The notes: generated by a model not told the origin, from the letters alone. A DNA stretch of 7,386 nucleotides from Legionella genomosp. 1 (GCA_945865355.1 CAMBDN010000127.1:1-7386); one strand, 5' to 3'; shown: positions 1 to 6,003, numbered from the stretch's first letter. A program made the numbers and translations.

Positions 1-1169
1 ATTTGGTTATTAATCACAATATGAACAGAACCGCCGGTGCTATACCCACGCGCCTGGGAGAAGTTAAATGTTTCCATGACGACGCCTTGACCAGCAAAAG
101 CAGCATCACCATGCAAAACAACAGGTACAACCTTATTTTTCCTTTCTAAATCATTGCGTCGGCGTAAACGGGATCGTGCAGATCCTTGTACCACTGGCCC
201 TATAATTTCTAAATGTGAAGGATTGAATGCAAGTGCTACATGAACAATCGCACCGGATTCGGTCAGTAAATCAGAAGAGAACCCTAAATGATACTTCACG
301 TCACCCGTTCGATCTGATTTAATTTTTCCCTCAAACTCTTGGAATAATTGCTCAGGTCCTTTACCCAGTACATTGACTAATACGTTCAAACGGCCACGAT
401 GAGCCATGCCAATTACAATTTCTTTAACCTGACGTTCGCCACCTAGTCTAATAATTTCTTTCATCATCGGAACGAGTGAATCGCCGCCCTCAAGCGAGAA
501 ACGCTTCTGTCCGACGTAACGAGTACCCAGATAACGTTCAAGCCCATCGGCTTCAACGAGCTCTTTAAGGATTTCTCGCTTTTTATTTGCATCAAAAGTT
601 GCGCGGCCTCTGACTGACTCTAATGATTGTTGTAACCATTCGATTTCTTCAGTATGAGCAATGTGCATGTATTCAATTCCAATACTGCCACAATAGGTGT
701 CACTTAATTCCTGGACGATTTGACGCAACGGCATTTGTTTTTTGCTAAAGGTTTCTCCTGCAAAAAAGGGTCGGTCCAAATCAACTTCAGAAAGTTGATG
801 ATAAGCCAACTCCAACTCGGGAACAGGTGTTCGCTCTATCATTTCCAATGGGTCTAACTTTGCTACATGATGACCGAGCATGCGATAATCGTTGATGAGT
901 TGAGCCACTTGCACTTGTTTCGCATCACCGGTAGCCACAGGAGCCGCTTTTTTATCGGCTGTTTGCAAAAAATAATTACGTATATCGCGATGTGAAACAT
1001 CCGCTGCCATCCCATCGATCTGAGGCAACGCCTTAAAAGCCGCTTGCCAATCCTCTGGTACAGAGCTTGGATCCGCTAAATAATCCTCATATAAAGCATC
1101 GACGTAAGCCATGCTCCCACCCGATAAATACGAAGTGGCCCATTCTTTTTGCAGGTTACTACTACTCAT
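1..1169 (-). CDS. sucA: 2-oxoglutarate dehydrogenase E1 component, N-terminal 389 codons (3' end beyond window)
   Basis: This is the thiamine-diphosphate E1 subunit of the cytoplasmic 2-oxoglutarate dehydrogenase complex. It decarboxylates 2-oxoglutarate and passes the succinyl group to the E2 lipoyl domain. The frame starts at ATG 1169-1167 and stays open to the window edge. About 40 percent of a protein of usually about 930 residues is present. The N-terminus (residues 1-45, including SYLSGG, YVDALYEDY and DPSSVPEDW) is the typical E1o peptide that binds the E2/E3 core. Further on come HRGRLNVL (residues 257-264), FNPSHLE (315-321) and the cofactor-binding stretch HGDAAFAGQG (353-362), ending at VINNQ (385-389). 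A Shine-Dalgarno GGAG (minus strand, 1182-1179) lies 9 bases before the ATG. It follows sdhB after 194 bases, as in the classical sdhCDAB-sucAB order; sucB would be expected next, outside the window. Identification is secure. Confidence 0.97.
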   Translation of the reverse strand, partial: MSSSNLQKEWATSYLSGGSMAYVDALYEDYLADPSSVPEDWQAAFKALPQIDGMAADVSHRDIRNYFLQTADKKAAPVATGDAKQVQVAQLINDYRMLGHHVAKLDPLEMIERTPVPELELAYHQLSEVDLDRPFFAGETFSKKQMPLRQIVQELSDTYCGSIGIEYMHIAHTEEIEWLQQSLESVRGRATFDANKKREILKELVEADGLERYLGTRYVGQKRFSLEGGDSLVPMMKEIIRLGGERQVKEIVIGMAHRGRLNVLVNVLGKGPEQLFQEFEGKIKSDRTGDVKYHLGFSSDLLTESGAIVHVALAFNPSHLEIIGPVVQGSARSRLRRRNDLERKNKVVPVVLHGDAAFAGQGVVMETFNFSQARGYSTGGSVHIVINNQ

Positions 1170-1178
1170 TAATTTTTT

Positions 1179-1182
1179 CTCC
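1179..1182 (-). promoter_or_regulatory. Ribosome binding site of sucA
   Basis: The minus strand reads TTGGAGAA here, giving a GGAG core 9 bases before the sucA ATG at 1169. This good match supports that start codon. Confidence 0.7.
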
Positions 1183-1214
1183 AAAGGAACTAGAGCACCA
1201 TATGAATCAAAATA

Positions 1215-1267
1215 AAACACTGAGAACCCCTTCTACTGCTTGTGGGAGAAGGGATTTCTCAGTGTTT
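1215..1267 (-). terminator. Long hairpin with T-rich tail between sdhB and sucA (terminator or attenuator)
   Basis: A perfect 12-base inverted repeat (AAACACTGAGAA at 1215-1226, TTCTCAGTGTTT at 1256-1267) encloses a second 7-base pair of arms (CCCTTCT at 1228-1234, AGAAGGG at 1247-1253). Only a 1-by-2 internal bulge separates the two, and the loop is 12 bases. Read on the minus strand, the direction of sdh and suc transcription, the last arm runs into TTTTATTTTG, a T-rich tail suitable for intrinsic termination. On the plus strand the hairpin is followed by AAACTC, so it is not a plus-strand terminator. It may end part of the sdhCDAB transcripts, act as an attenuator in front of sucA, or protect the sdh messenger 3' end. 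The inner GGGAGAAGGG sequence also looks like the core of a dispersed palindromic repeat, which cannot be tested here. Confidence 0.6.
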
Positions 1268-1276
1268 AAACTCAAA

Positions 1277-1339
1277 TCATTCGGCACCCTAAGGCGCGTT
1301 GACAACTCTACTATCTTGGCCTAAAGCCAGAGGATTCAA
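1277..1339 (-). promoter_or_regulatory. Candidate sigma-70 promoters for sucA (weak)
   Basis: Two minus-strand candidates lie between sdhB and the hairpin. One is TTGAAT (1339-1334), an 18-base spacer and GATAGT (1315-1310), 4 of 6 matches in each box. The other is TTGTCA (1305-1300), an 18-base spacer and AATGAT (1281-1276), 5 of 6 and 4 of 6 matches. Either would place the hairpin at 1215-1267 inside the sucA leader. The boxes are imperfect and no transcript data are available, so this is a prediction only. Confidence 0.25.
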
Positions 1340-1363
1340 GAGTGCCCTACGAGCCGTTACTAA

Positions 1364-2086
1364 TCAGGTTTCCTGGTTCAACATTTGTTTGCGTATCGCA
1401 CCAATTGCTTGCGTTGGATTGAGTCCCTTCGGGCAAACGTTTGTACAATTCATAATGGTCCGACAACGGAACACGCTGAATGGATCTTGTAATTTATCCA
1501 AGCGATGCTCGGTTGCTGTATCACGGCTATCTGCTAAAAATCGCCGCGCTTGCAATAGGCCCGCTGGACCAACAAATTTGTCCGGGTTCCACCAAAATGA
1601 TGGGCATGAACTAGTACAACAAGCACACAATATACACTCATACAAGCCGTCTAACTGCGCACGCTCTTCCGGTGATTGTAAACGCTCCTGTGCAGGAGCC
1701 ACACTGTCATTTTGCAGATAAGGTTCAATACGCTCATACTGCTTATAAAATTGCCCCATATCAACTACCAGATCACGAATAACAGGAAATCCTGGCAACG
1801 GTCGGATAATAATTTTATCGGTATTTAGTTCTGAGATATGCGTAACACAAGCCAACCCATTCGTTCCATTAATGTTCATACCATCTGAACCGCAAACACC
1901 CTCACGGCAAGAACGACGAAAAGAAATAGATGCATCTTGCTCTGCTTTCAACCGCTCAAGCAACGTCAACAACATGGGATCACTTTTCTTAGGAATCGTT
2001 ATCTCATACTCTTTCATATAAGGTTTAGCATCTACCGTAGGATTGTAACGGTAGATCGACAGACTTAAATTTCTACTATCAGCCAT
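1364..2086 (-). CDS. sdhB: Succinate dehydrogenase iron-sulfur subunit
   Basis: This is the electron-transfer subunit of complex II. It carries electrons from the FAD of SdhA to the quinone site at the SdhB/C/D interface. All cluster ligands are visible in the 240 residues. The N-terminal 2Fe-2S site uses Cys60, Cys65, Asp68 and Cys80; an Asp in the third position is also known from E. coli. The C-terminal half has Cys151, Cys154, Cys157 and Cys218 for the 4Fe-4S cluster and Cys161, Cys208 and Cys214 for the 3Fe-4S cluster. The stretch CILCACC then SCPSFWWNPDKF (151-171) is diagnostic of SdhB. The ATG lies 11 bases after the sdhA stop, and a ribosome site AAGGGGA overlaps that stop. Length is normal, and it is the last gene of the sdh cluster before the hairpin. 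Confidence 0.98.
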   Translation of the reverse strand: MADSRNLSLSIYRYNPTVDAKPYMKEYEITIPKKSDPMLLTLLERLKAEQDASISFRRSCREGVCGSDGMNINGTNGLACVTHISELNTDKIIIRPLPGFPVIRDLVVDMGQFYKQYERIEPYLQNDSVAPAQERLQSPEERAQLDGLYECILCACCTSSCPSFWWNPDKFVGPAGLLQARRFLADSRDTATEHRLDKLQDPFSVFRCRTIMNCTNVCPKGLNPTQAIGAIRKQMLNQET

Positions 2087-2097
2087 GGCAGATCCCC

Positions 2098-3867
2098 TTA
2101 GTAAACGCGTTCTTTCGGCTCAAATGGCTCGACATATTTGGGTGAGGTATTCACGGGACGATAATCGATTGCATCATCATCTTGGAAGTACAATGTGTGC
2201 TTGATCCACTTCGCATCATCTCGCTTAGGATAATCTTCTCGACTGTGCGCACCACGACTTTCCGTACGCGCTAAAGCAGATTGTGCCGTTGCATAAGCCG
2301 TCGCCATAAGATTATCTAGCTCCAGTGCCGTTACAAACTCAGTATTAAAAACCTGGGTTTTATCACGCAATTCTGCATTTGCCAAGCGCTCTCTTAATGC
2401 TTGTAGACGTTTTAATCCATTTGCCATAATATCGCCAGTACGAAACACACCAAAATCCTCTTGCATCACCCGTTGCATTTCATCATGAATAGCAACTGGA
2501 TTTTCTCCGTCTTTTGAAGATTGCCAACGGTGATAACGAGCTAGTGATGCAGCAACGTCATCTTCTGACACATAGGGTGTGTCCGGCAATTGATTCGATT
2601 GCCATAATTTTTCCACATGTAGGCCTGCCGCTCGACCAAAGACGACGAGATCAAGCAATGAATTCCCCCCCAAGCGATTTGCCCCATGCACGGATACACA
2701 AGCACACTCACCAACAGCATACAAACCTTCAATGATCTGCTCTTTGCCACGGTGTTTGCTCAACACTTGGCTATGTATGTTGGTAGGAATACCACCCATA
2801 CTATAGTGGCACGTAGGAACCACAGGAATCGGTTCAATAATGGGATCAACTGCTGCAAATTTCATCGACAGCTCTCGAATTCCGGGTAGCCGGGACATGA
2901 TCAGATCAGCCCCAAGGTGATCCAATTTTAATTTAACATGGTCAACACCATTGGGATCAAAGCCTTTGCCAGCTCGAAGCTCCAAAGCTATGGCTCGTGC
3001 TACCACATCACGCGAAGCCAAATCTTTGACGTGTGGAGCATACCGCTCCATAAATCGTTCACCATCTTTATTAATTAAGTAACCACCTTCACCACGACAA
3101 CCCTCCGTAACCAAGGTGCCAGCTCCTGCGATACCTGTGGGATGAAATTGCCACATTTCCATATCTTGCAGGGGAAGTCCAGCTCTTAGAGCCATTCCAA
3201 AACCATCGCCCGTATTGATGTATGCATTCGTCGTCGATTGAAAAATACGGCCCGCACCACCGGTTGCAAGAATGCAAACACGTGCTTGAAAAAAGACCAC
3301 CTCGCCGGTTTCAATACACATTGCGGTCGTGCCCGCAATACGCCCTTGCGCATCTTTGACTAAATCCAAAGCTAACCATTCACTGAATATATGCGTTTTA
3401 GCCTTTAAATTCTGCTGATAAAGGGTGTGTAACAACGCATGGCCAGTCCGATCTGCTGCCGCACATGTCCGCGCCGCTTGTTCTCCACCAAAATTCTTGG
3501 ATTGACCACCAAATTGACGCTGATATATCTTACCATTGTCCATCCGAGAAAAAGGTAAACCCATGTGCTCAAGCTCATAGACGACTTCCGGACCCATTTT
3601 ACATAGATACTCAATACAGTCTTGGTCACCAATATAATCAGCACCTTTCACCGTATCATACATATGCCAACGCCAATCGTCCTCATGCCCGTTCCCTAAT
3701 GCAGTGGTTATTCCACCTTGTGCCGAAACAGTATGTGATCGGGTAGGGAATACTTTGGACAACAAAGCAACTTTCAAACCGGAGTTAGCTAACTGCAAGG
3801 AGGCACGCATTCCTGCACCACCAGCACCAATAATTACTGCATCAAATTCGTTACGCGCAAACGCCAT
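2098..3867 (-). CDS. sdhA: Succinate dehydrogenase flavoprotein subunit
   Basis: This is the catalytic subunit of complex II, oxidising succinate to fumarate on the cytoplasmic face with covalently bound FAD. The 589-residue protein has the dinucleotide-binding GAGGAG (14-19). The FAD-attaching His45 lies in RSHTVSAQGG, the active-site HPTG at 242-245, Arg286 in SRDVV, His354 in CHYSMGG, and HGANRLGGNSLL follows at 394-405. His45, Arg286 and His354 fall at the same numbers as in E. coli, which fixes the start at ATG 3867 and not at the in-frame ATG at 3960 inside sdhD. The ATG is 2 bases after the sdhD stop, with GGGGA just upstream as ribosome site, so translation is probably coupled. This is the metabolic enzyme, unrelated to the Legionella secreted effector that shares the name SdhA. 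Confidence 0.98.
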   Translation of the reverse strand: MAFARNEFDAVIIGAGGAGMRASLQLANSGLKVALLSKVFPTRSHTVSAQGGITTALGNGHEDDWRWHMYDTVKGADYIGDQDCIEYLCKMGPEVVYELEHMGLPFSRMDNGKIYQRQFGGQSKNFGGEQAARTCAAADRTGHALLHTLYQQNLKAKTHIFSEWLALDLVKDAQGRIAGTTAMCIETGEVVFFQARVCILATGGAGRIFQSTTNAYINTGDGFGMALRAGLPLQDMEMWQFHPTGIAGAGTLVTEGCRGEGGYLINKDGERFMERYAPHVKDLASRDVVARAIALELRAGKGFDPNGVDHVKLKLDHLGADLIMSRLPGIRELSMKFAAVDPIIEPIPVVPTCHYSMGGIPTNIHSQVLSKHRGKEQIIEGLYAVGECACVSVHGANRLGGNSLLDLVVFGRAAGLHVEKLWQSNQLPDTPYVSEDDVAASLARYHRWQSSKDGENPVAIHDEMQRVMQEDFGVFRTGDIMANGLKRLQALRERLANAELRDKTQVFNTEFVTALELDNLMATAYATAQSALARTESRGAHSREDYPKRDDAKWIKHTLYFQDDDAIDYRPVNTSPKYVEPFEPKERVY

Positions 3868-3869
3868 TA

Positions 3870-4214
3870 TTATCCCCAAACAATCATTATGCCCCAGATA
3901 AATTGCCCCAGCAGCAATAGTACAACGAGCATTTGCACCGAGACCCTGATGACAGTACATTTTATATAGTCAGTGGTTACTGTCCAAATACCTATCCAAG
4001 TGTGAAAAGAAAGCATCATTAACGCGACGATACTAGCCACTTGAAACCACGTTGCACGAAATAACGACAACCACTCGCTATAAAGTAAATGCGGATGAAG
4101 AATTAAAAACGATAGTAAAAACAATGAGTAGACTGCGAAATATACAGCAGATGCTCGTTGAATCAACCAATCTTTTAAACCACTTCCAGTCAGACTTGTA
4201 ACATTGCTTACCAT
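3870..4214 (-). CDS. sdhD: Succinate dehydrogenase membrane anchor subunit, cytochrome b556-associated
   Basis: This small anchor subunit, with SdhC, holds the SdhAB heterodimer on the inner membrane and forms the haem b and ubiquinone sites. The product is 114 residues with three membrane segments (about 22-42, 55-78 and 88-112). The family signatures are LKDWLIQRASAVY (13-25) and HTWIGIWTVTTDYIK (71-85). His71 is the expected haem ligand, and Asp82-Tyr83 match the quinone-site positions of E. coli SdhD. ATG 4214 is chosen; a TTG two codons upstream (4220) would be a rarer start with no advantage. The gene overlaps the end of sdhC by 7 bases (ATGGTAA), indicating translational coupling. Sequence identity in these anchors is normally low, so the motifs and gene order carry the call. 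Confidence 0.95.
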   Translation of the reverse strand: MVSNVTSLTGSGLKDWLIQRASAVYFAVYSLFLLSFLILHPHLLYSEWLSLFRATWFQVASIVALMMLSFHTWIGIWTVTTDYIKCTVIRVSVQMLVVLLLLGQFIWGIMIVWG

Positions 4215-4582
4215 ATCCAAATTCCCAGAAAAATTGCCAAAATAATGGCGAGAATAATGACGAAAGTAGCGCTTCGTCTACCTGTTTCCAAATGCTCCCC
4301 GAGGCCCAGATCCATTAACATATGGCGAATACCTGCAAGCACATGATAGATAAGTGCCGTACTAAAAGCCCACAAAATTAGCTTACATAATGGACAGGCT
4401 AATGTTGTTTGCAATCGGTCAAAGGATTCTGCCGAGAGTAACGATTGACTAAGAAAATACAACATCACTGGCATCAGCAAAAACATAACAAGCCCCGATA
4501 ACCGATGCAGTATCGATGCAATTGCCATAGACGGGTATTTCATCGTAGCCAAATTAAGATTGACTGGTCTTTTTTGGTTCAC
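4208..4582 (-). CDS. sdhC: Succinate dehydrogenase cytochrome b556 subunit
   Basis: This is the larger membrane anchor of complex II. It supplies one of the two haem b ligands and part of the ubiquinone pocket. With a GTG start at 4582 the product is 124 residues. It begins with the family opening RPVNLNL, followed by SILHRLSG (23-30, Ser23 and Arg27 corresponding to E. coli quinone-site Ser27 and Arg31). YHVLAGIRHMLMD (79-91) has His80 as the likely haem ligand. Membrane segments lie near 27-46, 68-88 and 105-124. An in-frame ATG at 4600 would add six residues but has no ribosome site before it. The GTG has AGGAAG 9 bases upstream and is preferred; E. coli SdhC has a longer N-terminus, so the ATG is not excluded. 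It is the first gene of the cluster. Confidence 0.95.
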   Translation of the reverse strand: MNQKRPVNLNLATMKYPSMAIASILHRLSGLVMFLLMPVMLYFLSQSLLSAESFDRLQTTLACPLCKLILWAFSTALIYHVLAGIRHMLMDLGLGEHLETGRRSATFVIILAIILAIFLGIWIW

Positions 4583-4591
4583 TATAGGTTT

Positions 4592-4597
4592 CTTCCT
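4592..4597 (-). promoter_or_regulatory. Ribosome binding site that favours the GTG start of sdhC
   Basis: AGGAAG on the minus strand (4597-4592) lies 9 bases before GTG 4582-4580. The sequence before the alternative ATG at 4600 (GATATTTTGCA) has no purine-rich site. The AGGAAG itself starts within that ATG-initiated frame. Confidence 0.5.
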
Positions 4598-4619
4598 CAT
4601 TGCAAAATATCAACAATAT

Positions 4620-4643
4620 AAACCAGAGTATATCACTCTGTTT
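4620..4643 (-). promoter_or_regulatory. Imperfect inverted repeat over the sdhC -10 box (possible operator)
   Basis: The arms CAGAGT (4624-4629) and ACTCTG (4635-4640) are exact inverted repeats around a 5-base centre. With one extra base in the left arm they extend to AAAC...GTTT at 4620-4643. The repeat contains the predicted -10 box of sdhC (4632-4627) and reaches the expected transcription start, where a repressor would block the promoter. The binding protein cannot be named from the sequence. Confidence 0.35.
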
Positions 4644-4654
4644 TTCTTGCGCAA
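4627..4654 (-). promoter_or_regulatory. Predicted sigma-70 promoter of sdhCDAB
   Basis: On the minus strand, TTGCGC (4654-4649, 3 of 6 matches), a 16-base spacer and TATACT (4632-4627, 5 of 6) lie before sdhC. Transcription would start near 4620, leaving a leader of about 38 bases to the GTG start. The good -10 with a poor -35 is typical of promoters helped by an activator. No alternative of similar quality was seen nearer to the gene. Confidence 0.45.
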
Positions 4655-4656
4655 AG

Positions 4657-4686
4657 TTTACAAGTGCTTAGAGATGGGACTAAAAT
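4657..4686 (+). promoter_or_regulatory. Predicted sigma-70 promoter of the RDD-family gene
   Basis: TTTACA (4657-4662, 5 of 6 matches), an 18-base spacer and TAAAAT (4681-4686, 5 of 6) lie on the plus strand. Transcription would begin near 4693, giving a leader of roughly 117 bases before ATG 4810. The leader holds two short inverted repeats: TGCTC/GAGCA (4703-4707 and 4715-4719) and GCGTG/CACGC around one base (4750-4760). The -35 box is two bases from that of the sdhC promoter on the other strand. Confidence 0.4.
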
Positions 4687-4797
4687 CATTACTGCCCCAA
4701 GATGCTCAAAATAAGAGCACATGATGGCGGTTGTTGCACTCCCAAAGACGCGTGTCACGCAGAACAAAAAAAAAGATGACGGACTATGTTTAATAGC

Positions 4798-4802
4798 AGG
4801 AG
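4798..4802 (+). promoter_or_regulatory. Ribosome binding site that sets the start of the RDD-family gene
   Basis: AGGAG at 4798-4802 is 7 bases before ATG 4810. It is only 1 base from the in-frame ATG at 4804 and lies downstream of the in-frame ATG at 4786, so 4810 is the most likely start of the three. Confidence 0.6.
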
Positions 4803-4809
4803 AATGAGC

Positions 4810-5184
4810 ATGTTTTATGTAAGATATTTTGGAGCTCTGGTTTATGATGGCATGGTACTTGCCGCGCTATTTATTATATTCACTGCATTATGTCTTCTCT
4901 ACCGGCATGGAGTTGCAATCCCGCCAGGGGCTATAGCGTATCAACTCAGCTTATTATTTATTATTTATGGGTATTATTTTCAATCGTACCGTCATGGAGG
5001 CCAAACAATAGGGATGCGCGCTTGGCATTTAAAAATTGTTTCATTGGCTACTCATTTAAACAAAAAACAAATATTAGCAAGATTACTCTTGGTCTTTCCA
5101 GCTTATATATTCTCTATTTTGCGGATTAAAAACCCAATGAGATTATTAAAAGGATGGACTAAAAGTCAGATTATTCAAGTTTGA
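4810..5184 (+). CDS. RDD-family small integral membrane protein
   Basis: The 124-residue hydrophobic protein fits the RDD family, small membrane proteins of mostly unknown function, some linked to ion transport. It opens with the family pattern Arg-x-x-x-Ala-x-x-x-Asp (Arg5, Asp13). Membrane segments lie near 12-30 and 45-60, then comes the characteristic loop GGQTIGMRAWHLKIV (63-77), and another hydrophobic stretch lies near 92-105. The C-terminal region, where family members usually have an Asp-Arg pair (often HDR), reads NPMRLLKGWTKSQII with no Asp, so the third signature Asp seems lost. The start at 4810 is chosen by its ribosome site; ATG 4786 would add eight residues. The gene is divergent from sdhC, and I infer no functional link to succinate dehydrogenase. 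Family assignment is good; its role is unknown. Confidence 0.8.
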   Translation: MFYVRYFGALVYDGMVLAALFIIFTALCLLYRHGVAIPPGAIAYQLSLLFIIYGYYFQSYRHGGQTIGMRAWHLKIVSLATHLNKKQILARLLLVFPAYIFSILRIKNPMRLLKGWTKSQIIQV

Positions 5185-5205
5185 AAGAGATCTCGCTCGA
5201 TTAGA

Positions 5206-5285
5206 GGTCCCTACCTTTGAAAATGGGTGGCTAGGAGGGACTTATTAGATGCATTTAGATAAATACCACCTCAGTCCCCTTTTTT
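5206..5285 (+). terminator. Probable terminator region of the RDD gene with competing inverted repeats
   Basis: Three short segments can pair in two exclusive ways. GGTCCCT (5206-5212) matches AGGGACT (5236-5242) with one G-T pair, and GGGACT (5237-5242) also matches AGTCCC (5273-5278). The last is followed by a run of six T (5280-5285), so the second pairing looks like a plus-strand intrinsic terminator, although its 30-base loop is long. GGTGG (5226-5230) and CCACC (5266-5270) form a further possible pair. The stretch starts 22 bases after the RDD stop codon. Confidence 0.4.
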
Positions 5286-5289
5286 CAAG

Positions 5290-5307
5290 AAGGTAAGCGT
5301 TTGCCTT
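5290..5307. other. Small hairpin in the convergent intergenic gap
   Basis: AAGGTAA (5290-5296), loop GCGT and TTGCCTT (5301-5307) form a 7-pair stem with one G-T pair in plus-strand RNA; minus-strand RNA would have a C-A mismatch. No T run follows on either strand. It could be a processing signal or have no role. The rest of the gap, 5308-5357, shows nothing else I can support. Confidence 0.25.
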
Positions 5308-5357
5308 GAGTCTTCCAAAAAGCGCGCAAATACCTTGGTCCTGGGAAGTGATGACAC

Positions 5358-5978
5358 TTATCGTTTGCTACTAAGCGCCGACGCGGAGTGCGAGTGACGA
5401 TAACTATCTCGTGGTGCTTCTGCTGGATAACCATATCCTTTATTTGCAAGCCGTTTCACAACTTGGAGATACTTCTCACCCCAAACACCCGGGTCAAAAT
5501 TCGTCACAACGACGTTATAACTTAGGTTGATAACCGATTCAAACCCCTTACGTTGTGCCAGCTCATGCCCACTAAAAGCGACTTGTACTTCTGTATCAGT
5601 ATCCACTCCACCGGACTTCAAGCGCTCTACCAAAATAAAGATCATCTTTTCAATGGTATAATAAAGTTTGCACATCGACATCCCAGCCGTATACATCTCA
5701 GCACCCTTGGATGTACAGAGTTTATATCCATGATCATAAATATTATATACAAACTCCAGCTCTTGGCTGTCGGGCAGCGGTTGCGGGGTAATTAGTAGTG
5801 GAGGCGATATCACTTCTATCGTTGGGCTTATGATGTATATCGAAAAATCCGCCCAATTCCACCAAAGCTGGTAGACTTTTTCGATTAAAGAAACAGGATC
5901 ATCCTCCATCGATGGCTGTTGACGTTCTTCAATTGCTTGCGGTTCTTCTTGTTCGGGACTGTCAGCTGGATCTACCAT
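5358..5978 (-). CDS. Hypothetical protein, 206 residues, no recognised family
   Basis: I do not recognise this protein. It starts with an acidic, Gln/Pro-rich, probably disordered segment (1-28), followed by an aromatic amphipathic stretch KVYQLWWNWADFSIYII (34-50) and a Pro-rich linker (about 51-70). A mixed region of about 71-180 with regular helix and strand patterns then looks like a folded domain. It includes CKLYYTIEKMIFILVERL (103-120) and an alternating hydrophobic stretch SVINLSYNVVVTNFDPGVWG (148-167). The tail, from about 183, is rich in Pro, Ser and His and ends in SSKR. There is no signal peptide and no clear membrane helix, so a cytoplasmic or exported location cannot be decided. 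ATG 5978 is preceded by GAGTG at a suitable distance and by a promoter. The gene is convergent with the RDD gene and divergent from the exporter. Frame integrity and its own promoter support a real gene. Confidence 0.75.
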   Translation of the reverse strand: MVDPADSPEQEEPQAIEERQQPSMEDDPVSLIEKVYQLWWNWADFSIYIISPTIEVISPPLLITPQPLPDSQELEFVYNIYDHGYKLCTSKGAEMYTAGMSMCKLYYTIEKMIFILVERLKSGGVDTDTEVQVAFSGHELAQRKGFESVINLSYNVVVTNFDPGVWGEKYLQVVKRLANKGYGYPAEAPRDSYRHSHSASALSSKR

Positions 5979-6003
5979 CGTTTTTCACTCAACTATTTAC
6001 TCC

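Noticed and set aside
1299..1304. Perfect TTGACA -35 box on the plus strand in the sdhB-sucA gap, possibly for an antisense RNA
   Set aside because: No acceptable -10 box lies 16-18 bases downstream (best about TAAAGC), so a -35 alone is not enough.
1299..1721. Plus-strand open frame of 140 codons over sdhB
   Set aside because: It lies almost wholly antisense to the 3' part of sdhB, which is intact and highly conserved. The translated sequence looks random, so it is a shadow frame.
2098..3960. In-frame upstream ATG at 3960 that would extend SdhA by 31 residues
   Set aside because: It lies deep inside sdhD. The start at 3867 places the FAD-linking His at 45 and other active-site residues at the E. 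coli numbers, and it has a ribosome site.
3870..4220. TTG start for sdhD two codons before the chosen ATG
   Set aside because: TTG is a rarer start and gives no extra conserved sequence. ATG 4214 gives His71 and Asp82-Tyr83 at the expected positions and a typical 7-base overlap with sdhC.
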